This document shows positions 25,126 to 35,567 of a stretch of DNA of 64,000 bases, piece by piece. Each line of letters begins with the position of its first letter. Position 1 is the stretch's first letter. The stretch covers positions 1-64,000 of the forward strand of contig CANQCV010000006.1 of the NCBI GenBank assembly GCA_947591045.1, written 5' to 3'. Below the pieces are notes generated by a model that saw only the letters and a program-made list of their open reading frames with translations, was not told the origin of the DNA and made no database searches. Position numbers and translations under genes: made by a program. The DNA comes from an uncultured Clostridia bacterium (GTDB lineage Bacteria > Bacillota > Clostridia > TANB77 > CAG-508).

Positions 25126-27000
25126 CTATTCTAATTCAAATACACCTGTATATAATTTATAATATTGTCCCTTTTGAGCAATTAAGTCTTCATGGTTTCC
25201 TCTTTCTATTATTCTACCATTTTCCAAAACCATAATTGCCTTTGAATTTCTTACTGTTGAAAGTCTATGAGCTATTACAAATACAGTTCTTCCTTCCATT
25301 AATTTATCCATTCCATCTTGAACTATTTTTTCTGTTCTTGTATCTATGCTTGAAGTTGCCTCATCAAGAATCATTACAGGTGGATTACAAAGTGCACACC
25401 TTGCTATTGCTAAAAGTTGTCTTTGTCCCTGAGATAGACTAGCTCCATCCCCTGAAAGTTCTGTATCATATCCATTTGGAAGTCTTGCAATAAAATCATG
25501 TGCATTTGCAAGTTTAGCTGCCTCAATAACTTCTTCATCTGTTGCATCTTCTCTTCCATATTTAATGTTATCTTTAATAGTTCCTGTAAATAAGTTCGTA
25601 TCTTGTAAAACCATTCCAAGAGAAAGTCTTAAATCATCTTTTTTAATTTCATTTATATTTATTCCGTCATATATAATCTTACCATCTTTTATATCATAAA
25701 AGCGGTTTAATAGATTTGTAATCGTAGTTTTTCCTGCACCTGTTGCTCCAACAAAAGCAATTTTTTGTCCAGGTTTTGCATATAAACTAATGTCATGTAG
25801 TACCGTTTTACCCTCTTCATAAGCAAAATCTACATTTTCAAGTTCAATGTGTCCTGCTAAACTTATATATTCTACTGTTCCATCTTGATGAGGGTATTTC
25901 CAAGCCCATTTATTTGTTCTTGTATTTACTTCTACAAGTTTTCCATTTTCTTCTTTTACATTTACTAAACAAACTTTGCCATCATCTGTTTCAGGCTCTT
26001 CATCCATAAATTCAAATATTCTTTTTGCTCCTGCAACTGCCATAACTATTGAATTTAATTGACGCGAAACTTCATTTATTGGTCTTATAAAAGTTTTGCT
26101 TAATTGTAGAAATGCAACAATAAGTCCTACTGTAACATTTCCTATTCCATTTATTGCAAGTAATCCTCCTGCTATTGCAAGTACTGCATATAGTGTATTT
26201 CCCAAGTTTCCATTTACTGGTCCTATGCAGTTTACAAATTTATTTGCATTATATACATTTTCTGATAATTCTTCATTTAATTTATCAAATCTTTCTTTTG
26301 CTCTGTCCTCATAACAAAAAACTTTTACAACCTTTTGACCATTTATCATTTCTTCAATGTATCCATTTAATTTACCAACAGATTCTTGTTGTTTGATAAA
26401 ATATTTTCCACTTCTAGATGTCATAAATCTTGTTACTAATAATATTATTCCTAAAAAGCCTATAACAACTAATGTTAAATAAATATTTGTAACTATCATT
26501 GAAACAAATATTACAACAATAGTTATAATTACAGAAAACATCTGTGGTATACTTTGAGATATCATTTGACTTAATGTATCTGTATCATTAGTGTATCTAC
26601 TCATTATATCTCCATGTGAATGTGTGTCAAAGTATTTTATTGGAAGACTTTGCATTTTAACAAACATCTCGTCACGAATTTGCTTTAAAGTTCCTTCTGA
26701 AACTTTAACCATAAGCCTACTTGATAAAAATCCTGCAATTACACCTATTCCATAAATTGATGCCATTGTTATAATTGCTTTTGCAAGTAAACCATATGTT
26801 GGGTTTTGACTTCCTACAAGAGGGATTATATAGTCGTCAATTAATGTTTGTAAATAAAGATTTGCAGCAACTGATGATGCTGTACTAAATAAAAGGCTTA
26901 TAATTACAATGAATAGTCGTAGTTTATAGCTTTTAGTAAGATATTTTAAAACTCTTTTTAAAACCTTAAAATCTATTCTTCCTCTTTGCTTTTTTTCCAT
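25126..27000 (-). CDS. ABC exporter subunit (ATP-binding/permease), catalytically complete half
   Basis: 624 residues: six membrane helices (about 25-320), then a nucleotide-binding domain with Walker A GATGAGKTT, signature LSQGQ, Walker B MILDEATSS and H-loop AHRLS. There is an extra ~45-residue linker between membrane and ATPase parts (around VNTRTNKWAWKYPHQDG). It starts at the very base where the partner gene stops, so the two form a heterodimeric exporter of the LmrCD/TM287-288 kind. Substrate unknown, probably drugs, lipids or peptides. The Glu after Walker B and the His of the H-loop are present here but not in the partner. Confidence 0.9.
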   Translation of the reverse strand: MEKKQRGRIDFKVLKRVLKYLTKSYKLRLFIVIISLLFSTASSVAANLYLQTLIDDYIIPLVGSQNPTYGLLAKAIITMASIYGIGVIAGFLSSRLMVKVSEGTLKQIRDEMFVKMQSLPIKYFDTHSHGDIMSRYTNDTDTLSQMISQSIPQMFSVIITIVVIFVSMIVTNIYLTLVVIGFLGIILLVTRFMTSRSGKYFIKQQESVGKLNGYIEEMINGQKVVKVFCYEDRAKERFDKLNEELSENVYNANKFVNCIGPVNGNLGNTLYAVLAIAGGLLAINGIGNVTVGLIVAFLQLSKTFIRPINEVSRQLNSIVMAVAGAKRIFEFMDEEPETDDGKVCLVNVKEENGKLVEVNTRTNKWAWKYPHQDGTVEYISLAGHIELENVDFAYEEGKTVLHDISLYAKPGQKIAFVGATGAGKTTITNLLNRFYDIKDGKIIYDGININEIKKDDLRLSLGMVLQDTNLFTGTIKDNIKYGREDATDEEVIEAAKLANAHDFIARLPNGYDTELSGDGASLSQGQRQLLAIARCALCNPPVMILDEATSSIDTRTEKIVQDGMDKLMEGRTVFVIAHRLSTVRNSKAIMVLENGRIIERGNHEDLIAQKGQYYKLYTGVFELE

Positions 27001-28727
27001 TATTCCTCGCCTCCTTTTACTTGTGAGTAATACACATCTTTGTAAATTTCATTAGAAGCAAGTAACTCTTCGTGTGTTCCTATTCCATTTATTTCTCCAT
27101 TGTCTAAAACAATTATCTTATCAGCATCTTCTACTGATGAAATTCTTTGTGCAATTATTATTTTAGTTATGTTTGGAATACTCTCTCTAAATGCTTTTCT
27201 TATTAAACTATCTGTTTTAGTATCTACTGCACTTGTAGAGTCGTCTAAAATAAGTATCTTTGGACTTTTTAATAATGCTCTTGCAATACATAATCTTTGC
27301 TTTTGTCCACCTGATACATTTGTTCCACCTTGTTCTATGTAAGTATCATATCCATTTGGAAATGTCTTTATAAACTCATCTGCTTGTGCTAGCTTGCAAA
27401 CATTTTCAATTTCCTCATCTGTTGCATCTGCTTTACCCCAACGCAAGTTTTCTTTTATTGTACCTGAAAATAGCTCATTTTTTTGTAATACCATTGCAAC
27501 TTGATTTCTTAAAGATTCAATATCATAATCTTTAACATCTATTCCTGCGATTTTTACTTTTCCGCTTGTTACATCATAAAGCCTTGGTATTAATTGAACT
27601 AGGGTTGATTTTGATGAACCCGTACCACCAATTATTCCAACTGTTTCACCTGATTTTATATCTATATTAATATTTTTCAAGCACAATTTATTTTCGTCAT
27701 TTACATAGCTAAAATTAACATTTTCAAAAATTATAGATCCATCTTTTACTTCTTTTATTGCATTTTCTTTATTTGTTAAATTGCTTTTTTCATCCATAAG
27801 TTCTACTATTCTTTCGCCTGATGCTCTTGAAATCATTATTGTAACAAGTACCATAGAAAGCATCATTAAAGACATTAATATTTGCATAGTATATGATATT
27901 AAACTTGTAAATTCTCCTGTTGTTAAATTATTTGCTACAATTTCTTTTCCACCAAACCATGATATAAGAAGTATAATAGTCGCAACAGTAAATTGCATTA
28001 ATGGATTGTTTAATGCAACTATTCTTTCAGCTCTTGAAAATTCTTTATATATTAGTTCTGATGTTTTATTAAATTTTTCTATTTCTTTATCTTCTGTTAC
28101 AAAAGATTTTACAACTCTAATTCCTCTTACATTTTCCTCAACAGTGCTATTAAGTTTATCATATATTGAAATTGCTCTTTCAAATATTGGATGTGCTTTT
28201 GTTGCAATAAAATATAACCCAAACCCTAATAAAGGAATCGCTAGTAAAAATATTAATGCAAGTTTTACATTTATCACAAATGTCATTATTAATGAAAATA
28301 TAATCATAAGTGGCGCTCTAACAGCCATTCTTATTATCATTTGAAATGCCATTTGAACATTGTTTATATCTGTAGTATGTCTTGTAATAATACTTGATGT
28401 AGAAAATTTATCGATGTTTGAAAATGAAAAATCTTGTACATTATAATAAATCTTTCTTCTAACATTTTTTGCAAATCCAGCTGTTGCTTTTGCTGAATAG
28501 TCTCCTGATTTTACACCAGTGTATATTGCTATAAATGAACATATAATAAGCAATATGCCTACTCCCCAAATTGTTTTACTGTCCCCTTTATTTATTCCAT
28601 TATCTATTAAGAATGCCATCAAAAATGGAATTATAACATCAAATGCACATTCAAATCCTACAAATAATGGTGTTAATATAGTTGCCTTTTTGTATTCTCC
28701 AATACATTTTGCAAGTTTTTTAATCAT
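27000..28727 (-). CDS. ABC exporter subunit (ATP-binding/permease), degenerate half
   Basis: 575 residues with six membrane helices and a nucleotide-binding domain: Walker A GGTGSSKST, signature VSGGQ, but Walker B ILILDDSTS carries Asp in place of the catalytic Glu, and the H-loop is AQRIS with Gln in place of His. This asymmetry is the mark of heterodimeric ABC exporters with one degenerate and one consensus ATP site. It is the first gene of the pair, preceded by a terminator. Confidence 0.9.
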   Translation of the reverse strand: MIKKLAKCIGEYKKATILTPLFVGFECAFDVIIPFLMAFLIDNGINKGDSKTIWGVGILLIICSFIAIYTGVKSGDYSAKATAGFAKNVRRKIYYNVQDFSFSNIDKFSTSSIITRHTTDINNVQMAFQMIIRMAVRAPLMIIFSLIMTFVINVKLALIFLLAIPLLGFGLYFIATKAHPIFERAISIYDKLNSTVEENVRGIRVVKSFVTEDKEIEKFNKTSELIYKEFSRAERIVALNNPLMQFTVATIILLISWFGGKEIVANNLTTGEFTSLISYTMQILMSLMMLSMVLVTIMISRASGERIVELMDEKSNLTNKENAIKEVKDGSIIFENVNFSYVNDENKLCLKNINIDIKSGETVGIIGGTGSSKSTLVQLIPRLYDVTSGKVKIAGIDVKDYDIESLRNQVAMVLQKNELFSGTIKENLRWGKADATDEEIENVCKLAQADEFIKTFPNGYDTYIEQGGTNVSGGQKQRLCIARALLKSPKILILDDSTSAVDTKTDSLIRKAFRESIPNITKIIIAQRISSVEDADKIIVLDNGEINGIGTHEELLASNEIYKDVYYSQVKGGEE

Positions 28728-28767
28728 CTTCTGCCTCCAACATAAAATTTATATTATAGTATATCAA

Positions 28768-28803
28768 ATAAGCAAGCGATTGTAAATACATTCACTTGCT
28801 TAT
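28768..28803 (-). terminator. Terminator between the GT-C-like gene and the ABC exporter
   Basis: Imperfect stem TAAGCAAGTGAATG / CAATCGCTTGCTTA located after the stop at 28824; only a weak U-tract. Confidence 0.55.
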
Positions 28804-28823
28804 ATATTTAATTTATTAATAAC

Positions 28824-30389
28824 TTATTTATAAATTACCACATAATCTTCAAAATTTTTTCTATTGTAATTTGATATATCAAAACTTTCGTTAAATAAGC
28901 TATTATTTTGTACATAATCTTTGTGAATAATAATAATTGAATTTAAGTCTATTTGCTTTATTAATTCTTCTCTATCACTTATTTTCTTTATATCTGCATT
29001 GTCAATTTTAGCTTGAACTTTTGTGTATACTTCTAAAGCACCATCATTTTTTTCATCGAAATAAAAAATATTGTTGTTATTATCTTTTGTTCCAACTTTG
29101 CTTGCAAAGTGAACTGCATCAATATATCTTCTTGAAAAACATCCAGACATATCAATTTTGTTTGTATAATATCCGTAAAAATATATACTAAAACTAATAA
29201 ACAATACGCCATACACAGTACAAACACCATATAACAATTTTTTATTATTATATGCTAACAAGCTACTTATTCCTAAAATAGTAAAGAATATGATAGGATA
29301 CCACACTACATTTAATCTATTTATATTTACTTCTTTAATAATAAGTCCTAATATTAAACTTAAGATTAGCCATATCCAAATAATTGTAATACCTGTTTTA
29401 GTATTTTCGTCTTGCATTAATTTTTTTCTAATAAATGCAAAACTTCCTATTATAAAGAAAATTATAGAAATATGATATATAGTACCAAATATAGGTGTTG
29501 CATTCCATTCTAAACTGTCATATCCTACAAAAACTGTTTTTAATGTCGCTATAATATTGTTTTTTAATGTGTTCATGAAATCACTTGAGAAAAATAACAT
29601 GTCTGATGTTCTAGTATTATTTTCAAAATATTGTATTGTAATTGGTCCTATATGAATGTCTGTATCAATTTTAAAGAAATTTAATACATACATAGTTAGT
29701 ATCGGAAGCGAAAATAATACATAAATAATTATGCATATTATTAAATCTTTTATATGTACTTTTTTAGTTTTTAGTAAGTAAATTGCTGTTATCAATAAAA
29801 ATAGTGGAATAACATAAACTGATACTCCATAAGTGTACATTGATATGGCAAAAAATATCATTGACAAATATAGAAAATATTTTTTATCTGTGATTCCTCT
29901 ATATAACAAATAAACAGAAATAAGCATAAAATGCGGAAACATATTGCAATCTATTGACCATATTGATTGCATAATATGCCATGGACAAATTGCTAAAAAT
30001 GCTGTTCCTAGTAAAGCTATACTTTCTTTTTTAAAAATTTTTTTTAGTAAATCATAAAAAACAAATAGCGATATTATGCTTATAAATAGCATTGGAAGTC
30101 TTATTGTAAAATAAGAAAAGCCAAAAATTTTTATAAAAAATGCCATTATATATGCAAGTACTACACTTTGCCCAAATACACCCCAAGCCTCTAAATAAAC
30201 TGGAAAGCTTGTACCATATGTATCTTTTCCTGTTTCTGATATAGAAAGTGCATTTACTGCTGTCATTGCTTCATCACAATTTATTTGTGAAATTGCTTTT
30301 GGCCAAAGATAAATTCTAACAACAACAGCAATAAGCATAATAATAGCAAAAATTATTTTAGTTTTATGCTTTATAAAAAATTCTTTCAT
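28824..30389 (-). CDS. Polytopic GT-C type glycosyltransferase (ArnT/PMT-like)
   Basis: 521 residues from the ATG at 30389, preceded by GGAG within ATGGAG; the ATG at 30401 directly abuts the metG stop. About eleven membrane helices; an early extracytoplasmic loop holds the acidic INCDEAMTAVNALS, equivalent to the catalytic D-E of PMT/ArnT enzymes, and the pattern YGTSFPVYLEAWG. They transfer sugars from polyprenyl-phosphate sugars on the outer face of the membrane. It follows metG with almost no gap. Acceptor unknown. Confidence 0.75.
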   Translation of the reverse strand: MKEFFIKHKTKIIFAIIMLIAVVVRIYLWPKAISQINCDEAMTAVNALSISETGKDTYGTSFPVYLEAWGVFGQSVVLAYIMAFFIKIFGFSYFTIRLPMLFISIISLFVFYDLLKKIFKKESIALLGTAFLAICPWHIMQSIWSIDCNMFPHFMLISVYLLYRGITDKKYFLYLSMIFFAISMYTYGVSVYVIPLFLLITAIYLLKTKKVHIKDLIICIIIYVLFSLPILTMYVLNFFKIDTDIHIGPITIQYFENNTRTSDMLFFSSDFMNTLKNNIIATLKTVFVGYDSLEWNATPIFGTIYHISIIFFIIGSFAFIRKKLMQDENTKTGITIIWIWLILSLILGLIIKEVNINRLNVVWYPIIFFTILGISSLLAYNNKKLLYGVCTVYGVLFISFSIYFYGYYTNKIDMSGCFSRRYIDAVHFASKVGTKDNNNNIFYFDEKNDGALEVYTKVQAKIDNADIKKISDREELIKQIDLNSIIIIHKDYVQNNSLFNESFDISNYNRKNFEDYVVIYK

Positions 30390-30401
30390 ACATTTCTCCA
30401 T

Positions 30402-32000
30402 TTATACATTTTCTATTCTTGTAAATAGTGGTTCAATATTATTTAATTTTATATTTTCTTTTAAATAAATCATATCCCAACTGTATTTTCCTAAATGTAA
30501 ATATTCACGAATTTTTTCACATACACCTGGCATAAATGGTTCAAAAATATTTGATAAATTTGCAATTATAACAGTACAATTATATATTGTATCATTAAAT
30601 GCATCTATATTTTCTTTTCTTTGAACCCAAGGCTGTTTATCGTCATAATACTTATTTGCAAACTCAACTAATTCCATAGCAATATCAGATGCTTCTTTAA
30701 ATTCCAATGTTTCTATACCATGTCCTACTTTGCTATATGTTTCTTCTATTTTTTCTTCTACTTCTTTATCAAGTTTTCCTACTACTATTTCTTCAATGCC
30801 TTTAAATTTAAGAGTTCTATTTACTAAATTTCCAAATTTATTTAATAATTCTCCATTATTTGTTGCAACAAAATTATCAATAGTAAAATTAGAATCTTTT
30901 TTCTCTGGCCCGTTATTAATTAAATGAAAGCGTAAAGCATCTGGATTGTATTGTTGTACCAATTCTATTGCAGGAATACCATTTCCTTTACTTTTTGATA
31001 TTTTTTCATCATTAATATTTAGGTATTCAGATGAAACAATAGTATCTACTAAATGGTAGTTCTCTTTCATTGCAAGTAATAGTGCATTAAAAATAATACT
31101 ATGAAAAACTATGTTATCTTTTCCATGAACCATATATATTTCGTTATTATTTCCATCTTTCCAAAATTCTTCCCAATTTTTTCCGTTATCTTCACACCAT
31201 TTTTTAGTTGCTGTAATATATCCCAATACTGCCTCAATCCATACATACATTTTCTTGTTTTCGTAGCCTTCTACTGGAATATCTACACCCCAGTCTAAGT
31301 CTCTTGTAACAGCTCTATCAATTAAACCTTGTTTTAAATATTTGCTTGTCTCATTTTTTGCGTTTAATCTCCATATACCATTTACCTTTTCAGTATGTTC
31401 TTCAATTTCTTTTTGAAATTTAGACAAAGCTAAATACAAGTTTTTGTTATCTTTTAAAACAGTAGGACTTCCACATTCTAAACATATTCCTTTTGACATT
31501 TCTTGAATTGTAGGAACATATTGGCAACTATCACATTGGTCTGCCTTTGTAGTTGCACCACATTTTGGGCATGTAATTTGAATTTCTCTGTCAGACAAAA
31601 ACTTTTGGCATTTTTCACAATATGGTTGTGGTTCTGTTTTTTCATAAATGTATCCATTATTATACATTTTTTTAAACATATCCATAACTTCTTTTCTGTG
31701 GAAATCTGTATCTGTATTAGTATATAAATCATATGAAAATTTAAAATCTTTTAAAGTTTTTCTATCTCTTTCGTCATAATACTCTGCAATTTCTTTTGGA
31801 GATTTATTTTCCTTTTTTGCTCTTTCTGTAATAGGTGTTCCATGGCAGTCTGTACCTGATACAAATACAACATTATATCCCTTACCTCTAAAATACCTAG
31901 CTAATACATCTCCTGATATTAATCCTGCTATGTGTCCTAGATGCAAGTCACTATTTGCATATGGCCAAGCACCACCAATAACTATATTTTTATTTTCCAT
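30402..32000 (-). CDS. metG: Methionyl-tRNA synthetase
   Basis: 532 residues. HIGH-type motif HLGHIAG after WPYANSDL, a four-Cys-type zinc insert (CEKC, CPKC, CDSC, CLEC), KISKSKGN as KMSKS, and the helical anticodon domain. There is no C-terminal EMAP/Trbp111 tRNA-binding domain, so it is the short form. It charges tRNA-Met and initiator tRNA with Met. Its strong site (AAGGGGG) overlaps the U-tract of the hairpin at 32013-32054. Confidence 0.97.
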   Translation of the reverse strand: MENKNIVIGGAWPYANSDLHLGHIAGLISGDVLARYFRGKGYNVVFVSGTDCHGTPITERAKKENKSPKEIAEYYDERDRKTLKDFKFSYDLYTNTDTDFHRKEVMDMFKKMYNNGYIYEKTEPQPYCEKCQKFLSDREIQITCPKCGATTKADQCDSCQYVPTIQEMSKGICLECGSPTVLKDNKNLYLALSKFQKEIEEHTEKVNGIWRLNAKNETSKYLKQGLIDRAVTRDLDWGVDIPVEGYENKKMYVWIEAVLGYITATKKWCEDNGKNWEEFWKDGNNNEIYMVHGKDNIVFHSIIFNALLLAMKENYHLVDTIVSSEYLNINDEKISKSKGNGIPAIELVQQYNPDALRFHLINNGPEKKDSNFTIDNFVATNNGELLNKFGNLVNRTLKFKGIEEIVVGKLDKEVEEKIEETYSKVGHGIETLEFKEASDIAMELVEFANKYYDDKQPWVQRKENIDAFNDTIYNCTVIIANLSNIFEPFMPGVCEKIREYLHLGKYSWDMIYLKENIKLNNIEPLFTRIENV

Positions 32001-32012
32001 AAAGTTCCCCCT

Positions 32013-32054
32013 TAAAAAAGGTCTATTGCCACAAAGTAATTGATGGCAATAGAC
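32013..32054 (-). terminator. Terminator/attenuator directly before metG
   Basis: Stem GTCTATTGCC / GGCAATAGAC with an inner pair, then T6 on the minus strand running into the AAGGGGG site of metG. It ends the 32067-32402 transcript. Confidence 0.8.
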
Positions 32055-32066
32055 AATTATATTGTG

Positions 32067-32402
32067 TTATATTTTGCTCCAAAACCAATCTAAGCTATTA
32101 TTAATAACTTTTTTCTTTTTTACCTTAGCCTCTATGTCATCTATCCACAAATATGAAATAAATGATAAAAATATAAATATCAAGTCAAAAATCACTGAGC
32201 GTATTGCTACAGACATACCTTCTGTTGTAAGTTTTCCTATGGAAAATTCTAATGTATGTAATACTAATGATGCAATAAATATAAATAATAAGATTCCCAT
32301 AAGAACGCTTTTTTTACTTTGGTAAGCAAACCATAGCATTAAAACAAAAAGTAATAGTGCAATTAAAATTGAAAAAGGCTGTGTTAAATTTATCATTGGC
32401 AT
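32067..32402 (-). CDS. Small integral membrane protein, unknown function
   Basis: 111 residues with three predicted helices (about 9-27, 33-52 and 69-88) and a basic C-terminal tail (KVKKKKVINNSL). No recognised family. It follows glmM by 20 bp and has a site resembling GGAGG before its ATG, so it is the last gene of the glmM unit. Possibly related to small DUF-type Clostridial membrane proteins, but nothing here proves it. Confidence 0.6.
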   Translation of the reverse strand: MPMINLTQPFSILIALLLFVLMLWFAYQSKKSVLMGILLFIFIASLVLHTLEFSIGKLTTEGMSVAIRSVIFDLIFIFLSFISYLWIDDIEAKVKKKKVINNSLDWFWSKI

Positions 32403-32422
32403 ATTTCAATCCCTCCTATATA

Positions 32423-33787
32423 TTAATTTAATTTTTTTTCAATTAATTTAGCAAGATTTTCAGCTTTTGTTTTTATATAATCTTTGTCTTGTGCCTCAAT
32501 CATTACTCTAACTAATGGTTCAGTACCAGATGGTCTAATTAGTACTCTTCCATTACCAGAAAATTCTTTTTCTAATTTTTCTATCTCAAGCCTAATTTCT
32601 TCATCTTTTTCGTAATCATATTTTTTATTGTTATTTACTTTAGCATTAACTAGGACTTGTGGATATATTTGTATTATATCACATAATTTAGAAGATGAAA
32701 CATTTTTTTCCAATAAAATTTTAATTAACATCAAAGATGTTAAGATGCCATCTCCTGTAGGGTTATAATCAAGCATAATAATATGTCCTGATTGTTCACC
32801 ACCCAAATTATAATCTTTTTCTAACATTTTTTCAAGTACATATCTATCTCCAACTTTTGTTTGTTCAAAGTTGATTTCATTTTTTTCGGCGTATTTACTT
32901 AAGCCTAGATTACTCATAACTGTTGCAACTATAGTATTATTTTTTAAAATTTCTTTTTCTTTCATGTATTTAGAAAAAACTGCTAAAATTTTGTCTCCAT
33001 CTATTTCATTTCCTTTATCATCTATTGCTAGACATCTGTCGCCATCTCCATCATAAGCAATTCCTAAATTACAATGATTTTCAATAACATATTTTTTTAA
33101 TACATCTAAATGTGTTGAGCCACAATTTTCGTTTATATTAACACCATTTGGAGTATTATTTAAAATATAGTGTTTAATTCCTAGTGCAGTAAATACTTTT
33201 TCTGCAACAACTGATGTTGCTCCATTTGCAGTATCTATCGCAACAACAAAATTAGATTTATCAAATTTTTCTAAATCTTCTTCAAAATTTTTTCTAAAGA
33301 AGTAAACATATTCATCTAACAAATCTGTTCTAATTTCAGAAACACCAATTTTTTCATTTACAGCAGTAAGTTCATCTAACTTTCCTGAATCCATAACATC
33401 TTCTATTTCTTCTTCTAATTCATCTGATATTTTCATGCCTTTATTACTAAAATATTTTACACCATTAAATTCATAGGTATTATGTGATGCTGAAATTACA
33501 ACACTAGCATCAGCTTTTAATTTCTTTGTTAAATACGCTACTCCTGGTGTTGGAATTACACCTAAAATCTTAACATTAGCCCCATAACTTAAAAAGCCTG
33601 CTACCATTGCACTCTCAATTAGAGTTCCAGAGATACGAGTGTCCCTTCCTATTAATATTGTTGGCATATGATTCGTATGTTTTGATAGCACATATGCACC
33701 TGCTTTTGCAACTCTATATACTAATTCTGGAGATAATTCCGTATTAGCAATTCTTCTGATTCCATCTGTTCCAAAATATTTTCTCAT
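32423..33787 (-). CDS. glmM: Phosphoglucosamine mutase
   Basis: 454 residues. The phosphoserine loop reads VVISASHNTYEFNGVKYF (Ser of SASHN), the metal loop DGDGDR, the sugar loop GGEQSGH and phosphate loop RPSGTEPLVRV. It converts glucosamine-6-phosphate to glucosamine-1-phosphate for UDP-GlcNAc, the precursor of peptidoglycan; glmU (C-terminus at the right edge) catalyses the next steps. GlmM, not a generic phosphomannomutase, is supported by the N-terminal RKYFGTDGIRRIAN. Confidence 0.95.
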   Translation of the reverse strand: MRKYFGTDGIRRIANTELSPELVYRVAKAGAYVLSKHTNHMPTILIGRDTRISGTLIESAMVAGFLSYGANVKILGVIPTPGVAYLTKKLKADASVVISASHNTYEFNGVKYFSNKGMKISDELEEEIEDVMDSGKLDELTAVNEKIGVSEIRTDLLDEYVYFFRKNFEEDLEKFDKSNFVVAIDTANGATSVVAEKVFTALGIKHYILNNTPNGVNINENCGSTHLDVLKKYVIENHCNLGIAYDGDGDRCLAIDDKGNEIDGDKILAVFSKYMKEKEILKNNTIVATVMSNLGLSKYAEKNEINFEQTKVGDRYVLEKMLEKDYNLGGEQSGHIIMLDYNPTGDGILTSLMLIKILLEKNVSSSKLCDIIQIYPQVLVNAKVNNNKKYDYEKDEEIRLEIEKLEKEFSGNGRVLIRPSGTEPLVRVMIEAQDKDYIKTKAENLAKLIEKKLN

Positions 33788-33802
33788 TAATACCCTCCTT
33801 AT

Positions 33803-35563
33803 TTATATGTTAAAATATTGTATTCCAAATGATATAGTTTGGTACATACCATATAAATTTATTGCAATTGTTGGTAGTAAAATAGTCGTACCTAATATAT
33901 ATTTTAATTTTTTATGTTTATATAACATCTTTTCAAACAATTTAAAAATACTACAAATAAATGCCCAAGAAAAGTAAAAAGTATATAAAATCAAACCGTC
34001 TTCTTTTACTCCCCATCCAAAAACAAAAATTAATATAAAGGAGAATATACACCAAAATGATGTAATTATTGAAAATTTGTCTTTTCTATTTAAAAAACAT
34101 GATATAATTACCAATGTAATCATAAGGATTCCAACTACATTTGTCTTTGTTGTATTAGCTTGTAAAATTCTTTTTGTTTTAGAAATAGCAAGTATATTCT
34201 CGTCATCAATTTGTATTGGCGGAGTACAATAAAACTTATCTTTTATTGTAGTTTCTGTATAATACATAGTATTACACACAAAATTGGTATACATATTCCA
34301 CTTGTCATTAATAGTCACTTGTCCGTCACCTACAAACTGTTCAATATTGTTTTTAGCTTTATCTTCTAAAATACCCGGTAATATATATATTATTTTTGCC
34401 GAAACAATAAATATGGTCATACATTTTAAAAAAGTAAAAAATATATTTTTTATACTTTTAGAAAAGTTTTTTCTTTTGCCTAATAGTGGGAAAAAAATCC
34501 CAGATGTTAGAATACTTCCGGTTGCTGCAATATATGCAAGATCTTTATCTTTTTTATCTAATATTACAAGATATATGAACAAGATTAAGTAAAAGACAGG
34601 TATTACATATTGTTCTAAATTTATAACAAACAATAATGTAGAATATGAAAAAGTAATAAAAAGTAAAAATATTGTTTTACTTATTCCGTTTAACTTCAGC
34701 ATTCTAGCCAAAAGTGTAAATGCTATTATAATCATTATTCCTTGAACAATTGCAACTAACATTGCATTTAAATTTGGTATTTTAGGCAATATCATTGAAA
34801 CTAATTTTGGTACAATATTAAAAGGTAATGAAAATATTCCAAATAAAGGTTGCTTTAAGTCATTGTGCGATGAATTAATATTTGAATATGTATTTTCCAA
34901 GTATATTAGTGCTGTATCAGTAGTATAAACAATATCAAATTTATTCCTATTATCTACATACTCTTTTAAAAAGTTTACTATTTTTTTATCTTTAATATCT
35001 GTACTGTCAATGATTTCTTTTCCATCTGCGCTATAACAAACTACTTTAGGTTCTTTTAGATTTGCAGTATAAAAGACATCAGTCATATTATATACAACAC
35101 TAATTCCAACAGTAATTATTATTATGGATATAACTACATACCACTTTTCTACCTTGTCCATTGATTTTATATATTTTTCTGCCATATATCCAAGTTTATT
35201 ATAAAAATAATACAAAAACAAGATTGTAGCAGGAACTGAAATTATAGCTATTAAATAAACTAATTCCTTTTTAAATGGATATCTGTTATAAACAGTAATC
35301 ATATAACTTGTAAATATTCCTAATATAGTGCTAATTATTAGTAATGCTTTTTTGCTATTTTTTAATATGTTTAAAAAATTATATTTAGCTATTACTATTT
35401 CAATAACAATAAATGAAAGTATTGATAATAATAATATTTTTAAATCATTTAGATACTCATATTGTATTAATAGTAAAGTTAAATTTGCAGTTGATATTCC
35501 AACTAAAATATTGATTATTAGTTGCGACATTGTAATATTTTTTAAAATTTCTTTTGTTTTCAT
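33803..35563 (-). CDS. Polytopic membrane protein, possibly a GT-C type glycosyltransferase
   Basis: 586 residues, roughly twelve membrane helices with a single ~100-residue outside domain (about 165-260; DVFYTANLKEPKVVCYSADG, FDIVYTTDTALIYLENTYS). There is no clear DxD or Walker motif. Such layout is common in surface-polysaccharide or lipid-linked sugar GT-C proteins and in O-antigen ligase/polymerase-like proteins. It sits between argS and glmM in tight spacing, so the cluster may feed cell-wall synthesis. Family not recognised with certainty. Confidence 0.55.
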   Translation of the reverse strand: MKTKEILKNITMSQLIINILVGISTANLTLLLIQYEYLNDLKILLLSILSFIVIEIVIAKYNFLNILKNSKKALLIISTILGIFTSYMITVYNRYPFKKELVYLIAIISVPATILFLYYFYNKLGYMAEKYIKSMDKVEKWYVVISIIIITVGISVVYNMTDVFYTANLKEPKVVCYSADGKEIIDSTDIKDKKIVNFLKEYVDNRNKFDIVYTTDTALIYLENTYSNINSSHNDLKQPLFGIFSLPFNIVPKLVSMILPKIPNLNAMLVAIVQGIMIIIAFTLLARMLKLNGISKTIFLLFITFSYSTLLFVINLEQYVIPVFYLILFIYLVILDKKDKDLAYIAATGSILTSGIFFPLLGKRKNFSKSIKNIFFTFLKCMTIFIVSAKIIYILPGILEDKAKNNIEQFVGDGQVTINDKWNMYTNFVCNTMYYTETTIKDKFYCTPPIQIDDENILAISKTKRILQANTTKTNVVGILMITLVIISCFLNRKDKFSIITSFWCIFSFILIFVFGWGVKEDGLILYTFYFSWAFICSIFKLFEKMLYKHKKLKYILGTTILLPTIAINLYGMYQTISFGIQYFNI

Positions 35564-35567
35564 ACAT

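Noticed and set aside
25126-28727. Degenerate ABC subunit as a decaying gene
   Set aside because: Loss of Glu and His at one ATP site is the normal pattern for heterodimeric exporters, and the frame is intact.
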